Of a stretch of DNA of 64,000 nt, positions 46,815 to 56,642 are shown one piece after another (the stretch's first letter is position 1; each line of letters starts with the position of its first letter). A program made the position numbers and the translations under genes. The DNA comes from Limnoperna fortunei (taxonomy: Eukaryota > Mollusca > Bivalvia > Mytilida > Modiolidae), in NCBI GenBank assembly GCA_944474755.1, contig OX104112.1:24888460-24952459 (forward strand), given 5' to 3'. The notes under the pieces were generated by a model. That model saw only the letters and a program-made list of their open reading frames with translations. It was not told the DNA's origin and did not search any database.

Positions 46815-47020
46815 ATACCCATCGATGTCATTTTATTGACATTTTGTTTGCCTGTATGTCCAATTTGTAAAATTTTGTGAAAATTGATCTGACTTTTAAA
46901 ATACACACTGGTTCTCACTTGTTATAGGCCCTTCTTGGTCTGAAAATATGGTTTTGGTGGGTGTACCTGGCTTATTTCAGTTAATGGTCAGTTGGTCAAT
47001 AAAAGTATTAAGAATTGTTT

Positions 47021-47146
47021 TTTCATAATGGCCCTGTTATATGTTCTTGGTCTGCAATAATGGCCCTTGGAGTCTGTAATGGCCCTCGGCGTTACCTTGG
47101 TCCATTATTGCAGACCTTGAACATATAACAGGGCCATTATGAAAAC
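47021..47146. repeat. GGGCCATTATG palindrome 2
   Basis: Arms of about 43 bases (TTTCATAATGGCCCTGTTAT and then ATGTTCTTGGTCTGCAATAA; complement on the right) around a centre with GCCCTCGGCGTTACC. It shares the CATAATGGCCCTG word with palindrome 1 200 bp away; the two may be the ends of a single element of about 415 bp. Confidence 0.75.
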
Positions 47147-47394
47147 ACTCATTTGTTAATACTATAATAAAACATGAGTTGCTTATTATATCCTCAACTG
47201 TTGTAGATATAAATGATAAAGATACCAGTTCACTATGAAATAAATAAATTTAAATTAGAAATTATATAATTGTAAATTTAACATGTTCTATGAAATATTG
47301 TCTCATGGCAATGGTGTCAGAAGAAGAATAATGTTTGAAGCAGCAATTTGAAACACAATATTCTGATTTTTTATTATTAAAAAACATGCATGCA

Positions 47395-47875
47395 CTATAA
47401 TAGTTGCAAATTATTTAAAATTGTGTCAGTTAATTCTAAATACTTATATGTTGCATATATATTTTTTCCATCAAATTTTAAATACTTCATGGAATCTTAG
47501 CTGTATAATCTTTTGTGGCACTAAGAAATAGGTCACATGACTTCTAATTATCCATATTAACTGCTAAGCAACATATATGCTCACTATAAAATAAACTGTA
47601 TGTATCATTTTCAGCACAAAATTAAATCTGTGACTCTGGCAGAAATTCCTGTTCTAGAATTTTTTAAAAATTTTGTCAATTTAGTTCCAAATACTTATGT
47701 TGTACATGGATGTATCTCTTGTTTCCATCACATTTTAAATGCCATGGAATATCTTTTGTGGCTATGAAATAGGTCACACGACTTTTAATTATCCATATTA
47801 ATTGTCAAGCAACATGTATACTCAGTTTTCTGTACAATTGTATGACTGTATCACTGTCAGCACTGTTCTAGAATT
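47395..47875 (+). repeat. diverged tandem duplication, about 240 bp
   Basis: TTTTAAATACTTCATGGAAT, GAAATAGGTCACATGACTTC and AATTATCCATATTAACTG, TAAGCAACATATATGCTCA recur in order 230-240 bp downstream with substitutions and small deletions. Noncoding. Confidence 0.65.
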
Positions 47876-48654
47876 TCTATACTGGAATTTGTTTCATTTC
47901 TATACTGGAATGCATTTCCTCACTTATAAATTGCTTAATAACCTTAAAATAAACAAACAACCAACTTTATAAAAAATAATTCATCTAACATGTCTAATAT
48001 TATAAATACATGCAATAAAGATGTATTTATGATGTCAAGATACCCAATTTATTTTTAAAAGTCTTATTTTTGGAGATCTGGATAACAAAATTGACAAATG
48101 GTTAATGAAGGGGAATTTAGTGTACTCTGGATCCATCTGTCCATTTATGAATATTACAAGTATTTAAATATTGTTAAATACAGACAATTATGTAATGATT
48201 AAAAAACAATTATACAATGGGTCAAATTTTGACCTATTTTAAATTATGCTGCTGTGAATGAGTTATATAAACCTCAGACATTAAAACCATTTTTTTAAAA
48301 TTAATTCACTGTCAATCAGTGAAATCTTTCACTCCTAATTTCTACACCAGAATTGGTCAGTAAATGATGAATTGATAATGTTTATATTCAATAAACCAAT
48401 TTATGGGTTATTTTTAGTAACTGATCCATTATAAACTAAGTCCAAATGCTTTTTAACTTAAACATGGTATATAACTCTTTGGGCAACAACATTCATTCTA
48501 TAAAGTATTTCTGTGTTTTCTGCTTAATGGTTTGGCATATAAAGTGTGATGATGTAAACTTTACTGAGTTATGGAATATATATATAATTATTTTATGTTT
48601 ACTTGAGTTGGACCAGGTGTTGATTCTTTAGTTTCTTTAGTCTGTTGTGTGTGC

Positions 48655-48765
48655 GTTTTTTTTTTTTTTTTTGTTTTTTTTTTTTTTGTTTTTTTGTTCT
48701 TTTGTTTTTTTTGTTTTTTTGTTTTGTTTTTTGTTTTGTTTTGTTTTTTTTTTGGGGGGGGAGGG
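48655..48765. repeat. T-rich low-complexity tract
   Basis: Mainly T with single G or C interruptions, ending GGGGGGGGAGGG. Frames here, rich in F or K by strand, are meaningless. Confidence 0.95.
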
Positions 48766-49391
48766 TTGTATGGAGACTGTAATCACGTCTATGCATATTA
48801 TTCAACAGTTATTATGTAATTCTGATATTAACTATACGGATTTGTAACATACTAATAAACAACTTTGGTCGAAATGGGGCAGTAAAGATAGGTTCATTGT
48901 CATTCCTGAGCACGTTGTTGGCAACAGCTCTTAAAGAAAATTTGTACAATTATGAGAATGATGGTAACACTGCATATTTTCATAGATATACCTTAGTATT
49001 CATCTCATTGGTCCAGCTTCGCTTGGCTAGTTTTACAAGTTACTAGCTGATTTTAACCAGCCCGTTAAATGTATGGCGATGAAGAATATTTTCTGCGTTG
49101 AACGTTACCGGAAGCCGCAGTAGTTTACGTAGTTTTATCATAAATAAATGTCATCAAGTTGGCGAAATTGGAATAAATGAAAAACGTTCAAGTTGTTTTA
49201 AGTAATCTGCATCATAAGAATACAAAACAAAGTATGATTTTAAAATAAAAACAATTTTTCATGAATGTTTTCAATTTCTTCCAACCAAAAACAATTGACC
49301 AATCAAAACACTGTAACCATAGGAATGAGTGTTGTTGGTAGATTGCAATGCGATCATCAAAATACACAAAAAAGTTGCCTTAACCTACCTG

Positions 49392-50275
49392 CAGGTATAT
49401 AGATCAAGACAAATATATAGATCAAGACAGGTTTATAGATCAAGAGAGGTATATAGATCAAGGTAGGTATTCATATCAAGGCAGGTTTATAGATCAAGGT
49501 AGGTACATAGATCAAGACAAATATTTAGATCAAAACTGTTATATAAATCAAGGTAGGTATATAGATCAACGCAAGTATATAGATCAAGACAAATATATAG
49601 ATCAAGACAGGTATATGGATCAAGGCAGGTATACAGATCAAGACATGTATATAGATCAAGGTAGGTATATAGATAAAGGCAGGTATATAGATCATAACAA
49701 ATATATAGATCAATGTAGGTATATACATCAATGTAAGTATATAGATCAATGCGGATATGTAGATCAATGCAGGTACAAAGATCAAGGCAGGTATATAGAT
49801 TATAGCAGGTACATAGATCAAAGCAGGTATATAGATCGAGGCTGGTATATAGATCGACGCCGGTATAGAGATCAAGGCAGACATATAGATCAAGACATTT
49901 ATATAGATCAAGACAAATACACAGATAAAGACAGGTTAATAGATCAATGCAGGTACATAGATCAAGGCAAGTATATAGAGCAAGGCAGGTTTATAGATCA
50001 AAGCAGGCATATAGATCAAGGCATTTATATAGATCAATGCAGGTATATAGATCAAGGCAGATATGTATATCAAGGAAGGTATATATCAAAACAAGTATGT
50101 AGATCAAGGAAGGTATATAGATCAAGACAAGTATATAGATCAAGGCGGGTATATAGATCAAGACAGGTATATAGATCAATATAGATCAAGACAAGTATAT
50201 AGATCAATGCGGGTATATAGATCAATGTATATAGATCAAGGCAGGTAAATTGATCGAGGCCGGTATATAAATTTG
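49392..50275. repeat. 18-bp tandem array, right part
   Basis: Continuation of the array at 43601-44935: GATCAAGGCAGGTATATA units in the same orientation, about 49 copies with the same variant types (GATCAAGACAAATATATA and similar). Frames up to 189 codons are translations of the array. Confidence 0.93.
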
Positions 50276-51840
50276 TGTTAGTCAGTACTAGATATTTATC
50301 TGTTTAGTCTAAATGTCTAGGTTATTATTATGGTCGTCAAGACCATGTCCCCTATCATCAATTAAGCAAAATGATCAAAGATATAGCTACATGTAATAAT
50401 TGACTAAAAGTGGTGTAAAACGCCATTCAATTGTATAGCTTCGTTTCTATGGTGTCACGAAGGTTGCTGCCACCTAATACAGAATGGAATTAGTATTAAT
50501 GGTAAATAAGTCCTGTATTTAACTATGATCGGTTATGAAGCTTGAGTAGGCCGTGCTTCGTCTGCTCTATAAATTGCCATTTGTTTCATGTTGTGTCGCC
50601 CTGTTCGACTCGTATTTCGGACTCCTCAAGATACCACTAGTGACGCAGGTGTTTCTTGATAAACAGTTTGCCCATTAACAAATCAACAACTAAATAAGAA
50701 CTATTATTTTCTGCCCATTTTTGTTTACAGATACAAAAGCAATAAACAATGTTTCAGATTGAGATGATGAATAAACATTTAAATGTATGCTGAATTTCTT
50801 GGTATATGATAAGGGCGGGAAGTGGGAAATATCTCAAACAAAATGTAAATCAACTCATGCTAAATATGCTTACCGGTAATTAATAAATCTACAACTACAA
50901 AATAGATATTTCTCTTTTGATTGGTCTATTTTTCTATTTTTCCCATTCTCGGAAGATTGCGTATTTGCGATATAAATCCTTAGACAATGTGATGTGAACA
51001 AGTGATATTAACGAATTGACCTCTGATTGGTTGATCATCCATTGTGTGTTACTTTTAACTCGACCTGGTTGGTTGTTTTGGGGTATCTGTGACGTTGGAA
51101 TGTTTCTGTTGACGTTATAATGGAATGCATAAACAATCTTTGCAACGTGGGTGCTGTTGCACTGTTTGAGAAAAATTCCATACGAAATCATAATAGAAAA
51201 GGATTTCATAACTCGAGAGAGCTGAAAATCGCTTTATATTAACTCTCACCCATAATGAAATCTATATGTATCCCGATGTCTTCGGTTGATTTGATTGAAT
51301 TGGGTTTAATGTAAGCTCAGTGACGTAGCTACTAGCAAAGTATAATGGTTGAGGTATTAAAATAATTACGATATTAAAAAAATTTTTAATGTAATTTAGA
51401 AATATGTTCAGCAGACCCTACCCTATGTTGCAAAGGTTTTATTCTTAGCAGCGCAAATTGCTGAGCTGAGCAATACACAACATTGGGTCGATCTTTTATG
51501 ACAGTGAACACCTTCAATGTAGTGAACTAGTAGTAAATATGTTAGGTTTAAGTATGTTTATATATTATTTTTCTTTTCTGGATGTCTGTTATATATGATT
51601 GAAATTCTGATGAGTCGTTTACTCAGTTGTCGACAGTAAACCCAAGGATGACCTTTGCGCCCTTTGTAATAAAATAGCTTTGTTTTTTTCTGCTGATAAT
51701 TTAAGTCCTTTCAATCAAGTATATATGTATAACAGGTAAAGTATAAATATTTTCAGAAAAAAATATATTTGGTTTAAGAATTAACAAAGGGGGCAAGGAA
51801 GAGTAGTGTATATAGTTAGACATCTAATATTTATCACCAG
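50276..51840. other. no convincing gene
   Basis: A 91-codon minus-strand frame at 50934-51209 has ordinary composition but no recognisable motif. A short SINE-tail-like piece (AAAAGTGGTGTAAAACGCCA) is at about 50406. Nothing else. Confidence 0.4.
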
Positions 51841-54800
51841 AGTGATTTCAGTACAGGGCGTACTCTCCTACAACCTAAATGACAAGGAATGCCAGTTTTC
51901 GTGCCCAGTGATTTCAGTACAGGGCATGCTCTACTACAACCTAAATGACAAGGATTACTAGTTTTCGTGCCCAGTGATTTCAGTACAGGGCGTGCTCTAC
52001 TACAACCTAAATGACCAAGGATTACCAGTTTTCGTGCCCAGTGATATCAGTACAGGGCGTGCGCTACTACAACCTAAATGACAAGGATTCCTAGTTTTCG
52101 TGCCCAGTGATTTCAGTACAGGGCGTGCTCTACTACAACCTTAATGACAAGGATTACCAGTTTTCGTGCCCAGTGATATCAGTACAGGGCGTGCGCTACT
52201 ACAACCTAAATGACAAGGATTACTAGTATTCGTGTCCGGTGATATCAGTACAGGGCGTGCTATACTACAACCTAAATGACAAGGATTACCAGTTTTCGTG
52301 CCCAGTGATATCAGTACAGGGCGTGCTCTACTACAACCTAAATGACAAGGATTACTAGCTCTCGTGCCCAGTTATTTCAGTACAGGGCGTGCACTACTGC
52401 AACCTAAATGACAATGATTACTAGTTTTCGTGCCCCGTGATTTCAGTACAGGGCGTGCTCTATTACAACCTGAATGACAAGGATTACTAGTTTTCGTGCC
52501 CAGTGATTTCAGTACAGACAGGGCGTGCTCTACTACAACCTGAATGACAAGGTTTACTAGTTTTCGTGCCCAGTGATTTCAGTACAGACAGGGCGAGCTC
52601 TACTACAACCTGAATGACAAGGATTACTAGTTTTCGTGCCCAGTGATTTCAGTACAGGGCGTGCTCTACTACAACCTAAAGGACAAGGATTACCAGTTTT
52701 TGTTCCCAGTGATTTCAGTACTGGGCGTGCTCTACTACAACCTAAATGACAAGGATTACTAGTTTTCGTGCCCAGTGATATCAGTACAGGGCGTGCTCTA
52801 CCTACAACCTAAATGACAAGGATTACTAGTTTTCGTGCCCAGTGATATCAGTACAGGGCGTGCTCTACTACAACCTAAATGACAAGGATTACCAGTTTTC
52901 GTGCCCAGTGATATCAGTACAGGGCGTGCTCTACTACAAAATGACTGATTACTAGTTTTCGTGCCCAGTGATTTCAGTACAGGGCGTGCTCTACTACAAC
53001 CTAAATGACAATGATTACTAGTTTTCGTGCCCAGTGATTTCAGTACAGGGCATGCTCTGCTACAACCTAAATGACAAGGATTGCTAGTTTTCGTGCCCAG
53101 TAATATCAGTATAGGGCCTGCGCTACTACAATCTAAATGACAAGGATTACCAGTTTTCGTGCCCAGTGATATCAGTACAGGGCGTGCTCTACTACAACCT
53201 AAATGACAAGGATTACTAGCTCTCGTGCCCAGTTATTTCAGTACAGGGCGTGCTCTACTACAACCTAAATGACAATGATACCTAGTTTTCGTGCCCCGTG
53301 ATTTCAGTACAGGGCGTGCTCTATTACAACCTGAATGACAAGGATTACTAGTTTTCGTGCCCAGTGATTTCAGTACAGACAGGGCGTGCTCTACTACAAC
53401 CTGAATGACAAGGTTTACTAGTTTTCGTGCCCAGTGATTTCAGTACAGACAGGGCGAGCTCTACTACAACCTGAATGACAAGGATTACTAGTTTTCGTGC
53501 CCAGTGATTTCAGTACAGGGCGTGCTCTACTACAACCTAAAGGACAAGGATTACCAGTTTTTGTTCCCAGTGATTTCAGTACCGGGCGTGCTCTACTACA
53601 ACCTAAATGACAAGGATTACTAGTTTTCGTGCCCAGTGATATCAGTACAGGGCGTGATCTACTACAACCTAAATGACAAGGATTACTAGTTTTCGTGCCC
53701 AGTGATATCGGTACAGGGCGTGCTCTACTACAACCTAAATGACAAGGATTACCAGTTTTCGTGCCCAGTGATATCAGTACAGGGCGTGCTCTACTACAAA
53801 ATGACTGATTACGATTTTTCGTGCCCAGTGATTTCAGTACAGGGCATGCTCTACTACAACCTAAATGACAATGATTACTAGTTTTCGTGCCCAGTGATTT
53901 CAGTACCGGGCATGCTCTGCTACAACCTAAATGACAAGGATTGCTAGTTTTCGTGCCCAGTAATATCAGTATAGGGCCTGCGCTACTACAATCTAAATGA
54001 CAAGGATTACCAGTTTTCGTGCCAGTGATATCAGTACAGGGCGTGCTCTACTACAACCCAAATGACAAGGATTACTAGTTTTCGTGCCCAGTGATTTCAG
54101 TACAGGGCGTGCTCTATTACAACCTGAATGACAATGATTACCAGTTTTCGTGCCCAGTGATTTCAGTACAGACAGGGCGTGCTCTACTACAACCTTAATG
54201 ACAAGGTTTACTAGTTTTCGTGCCCAGTGATTTCAGTACAGACAGGGCGATCTCTATTACAACCTGAATGACAAGGATTACTAGTTTTCGTGCCCAGTGA
54301 TTTCAGTACAGGGCGTGCTCTACTACAACCTTAATGACAAGGTTTACTAGTTTTCGTGCCCAGTGATTTCAGTACAGACAGGGCGATCTCTATTACAACC
54401 TGAATGACAAGGATTACTAGTTTTCGTGCCCAGTGATTTCAGTACAGGGCGAGCTCTACTACAACCTAAATGACAAGGATTGCCAGTTTTCGTGTCCAGT
54501 GATTTCAGTACTGGGCGTGCTCTACTACAACTTAAATGACAAGGATTACTAGTTTTCGTGCCCAGTGATTTCAGTACTGGGCGTGCTCTACTACAACTTT
54601 AATCACAAGGATTACTAGTTTTCGTGCCTAGTGATTTCAGTACAGACAGGGCGAGCTCTACTACAACTTAAATGACAAGGATTATTAGTTTTCGTGCCCA
54701 GTGATATCAGTACAGGGCGTGCTCTACTACAACCTTAATGACAAGAATTACTAGTTTTTGTGCCCAGTGATTTAAGTACTGGGCGTGCTCTACTACAACT

Positions 54801-56015
54801 TAACTGACAAGGATTCCTAGTTTTCGTGCCCAGTGATTTCAGTACAGGGTGTGCTCTACTACAACCTAAATGACAAGGATTATTAGTTTTCGTGCCGTGA
54901 TATCAGTACAAAGCGTGCTCTACTACAACCTAAATGACAAGGATTACCAGTTTTCGTGCCCAGTGATTTCAGTACAGGGTGTGCTCTACTACAACTTAAA
55001 TGACAAGGTTTACTAGTTTTCGTGCCCATTGATTTCAGTACTGGGGGTACTGTCCTACAACCTAAATGACAAGGATTACTAGTTTTCGTACCCAGTGATT
55101 TCAGTACTGGGTGTGCTCTACTACAACCTAAATGACAAGGATTACTAGTTTTCGTGCCATTGATTTCATTACAGGGCGTGCTATACTACAACATAAATGA
55201 CAATGATTACCAGTTTTCGTTCCCAGTGATTTCAGTACTGGGCGCGCTCTACTACAACCTAAAGACAAGGATAACCAGTTTTCGTGCCCAGTGACATCAA
55301 TACAGGGCGTGCTCTACTACAACCGGAATGACAAGGATTACTAGTTTTCGTGCCCAGTGATTTCAGTACAGGGCGTGCTCTATTACAATCTGAATGATAA
55401 GGATTACTAGTTTTCGTGCCCAGTGATTTCAGTACAGACAGAGCGTGCTCTACTACAACCTGAATGACAAGGTTTACTAGTTTTCGTGCCCAGTGATTTC
55501 TGTACAGACAGGGCGAGCTCTACTACAACCTGAATGACAAGGATTACCAGTTTTCGTGCCCAGGGATTTCAATACAGGGCGTGCTCTACTACAACCTAAA
55601 TGACAAGGATTACTAGTTTTCGTGCCAGTGATTTCATTACAGGGCGTGCTCTACTACAACCTAAATGACAATGATTACTAGTTTTCGTGCCCAGTGATAT
55701 CAGTACAGGGCGTGCTCTACTACAACCTAAATGACAAGGATTACTAGTTTTCGTGCCCAGTGATATCAGTACAGGGCGTGCGCTACTACAACCTGAATGA
55801 CAAGGATTACTAGTTTTCGTGCCCAGTGATTTCAGTGCAGGGCGTGCTCTACTACAACCTAAAGGACAAGGATTACTAGTTTTCGTGCCCAGTGATATCA
55901 GTACAGGGCGTGCTCTACTACGACCTGAATGACAAGGATTACTAGTTTTCGTGACCAGTGATTTCAGTACAGGGCGTGCTCTACTAAACCTAAATGACAA
56001 GGATTACCAGTTTTC
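51841..56015 (+). repeat. 66-bp satellite array, about 63 units
   Basis: Unit: AGTGATTTCAGTACAGGGCG, TGCTCTACTACAACCTAAAT, GACAAGGATTACTAGTTTTC, GTGCCC (consecutive). Variants include GATATCAG for GATTTCAG and a 4-base gain (ACAGACAGGG). Part of the unit (GGGCGTGCTCTACTACAACC, then AAGGATTACCAGTTTTC) resembles the middle of the local SINE (GGGTGTGCTCGACTCCAATC, then AAGGATTACCAGTTTT), so the satellite may have grown from a SINE fragment. A segment of about 861 bp is duplicated inside it. The minus-strand frame at 55596-56000 is a translation of the array. Confidence 0.95.
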
Positions 56016-56317
56016 TTGAGGTGATCGCGTTTCTTCTTATTTCTTATTTTTATCAAAGTCATAATTATATAAACATTGTCATGTAGACAATCACAAGTTG
56101 GTAGCCATAAACGTTTCATAATCAAAATTTACGTACATAACGTTTCAATGTCAATTCCAAAATTATTGATTTATACGAATAAACAATTTAAAATCACATA
56201 TTTTAACTATTGCAACTATTTTTATACAATCAAAAAACAATCGTGCATTTTTTTCATAGTACATTGCCAAGTCAAACCAAGTTGCAGAAAATACATCATA
56301 GCTTCCGGTACCTTAAC
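56016..56317. other. no gene seen
   Basis: AT-rich gap between the satellite and the DIRS element; no supported feature. Confidence 0.6.
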
Positions 56318-56493
56318 TTAGAAATTTTTCTAAGTAAAATTTACTTTTATTAAATAAATACTTACCACTATAAATTATGAGATACTCCCTTAGCGAGACC
56401 TTGACACAGCAGGAAGATAACAATAATTCTTGAAATGTTCCCCTCAAACCGGATATCCTATCTCTAATACCCCATTTACCTCATTCCATTTCC
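56318..56493. repeat. DIRS left inverted terminal repeat (3' end of the element)
   Basis: The outer part (TTAGAAATTTTTCTAAG, itself a palindrome) is unique to this end; the inner part from about 56355 pairs with the right terminus. The outermost 57 bases are complementary to 56532-56592. Confidence 0.88.
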
Positions 56494-56531
56494 CTAAGAC
56501 TAGGGGATGAAGGGGAGGCAGGGTGGGACCT

Positions 56532-56640
56532 ATAATTTATAGTGGTAAGTATTTATTTAATAAAAGTAAATTTTACTTAGAAAAATTTCTAATTTTATAT
56601 CAATAAATAGCATACCACTATAAATTCTGAGAAATTCAGA
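56532..56640. repeat. DIRS internal complementary region
   Basis: 56532-56592 is the complement of the outer left terminus (56318-56379). From 56593 to about 56634 it is the complement of the outer right terminus (ending ATATAAAA at 61674) with one mismatch. The junction at 56592/56593 therefore marks both element ends precisely. Confidence 0.88.
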
Positions 56641-56642
56641 AT

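Larger units (their letters stand above)
44936..49391. mobile_element. 4.4-kb insertion splitting the 18-bp array
   Basis: The same 18-bp array lies on both sides in the same orientation. The boundaries are an 18-bp inverted pair, GCAGGTAGGTTAAGGCAA at 44936-44953 and its complement at 49374-49391. One reading is a transposon with these terminal repeats. Another is a TTAA-targeting element (TTAA at 44945-44948 and 49380-49383) inserted in the centre of a palindrome GCAGGTAGG-TTAA-complement. The interior has no transposase; the longest frame (46420-46761, minus, 113 codons) shows no known motif. It contains palindromes at 46.15, 46.73 and 47.02 kb and a T-rich stretch. Confidence 0.55.

Noticed and set aside
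48599..48847. Lys-rich or Phe-rich small proteins
   Set aside because: Arise from the T-rich low-complexity tract.
44297..50184. Asp/Arg/Tyr-rich repeat proteins (YIDQGR)
   Set aside because: Translations of the 18-bp array on the plus strand; the minus strand is equally open.
14975..56015. Possible CRISPR arrays
   Set aside because: All arrays are directly adjacent repeats with no unique spacers, in eukaryotic DNA with SINEs and LINEs.
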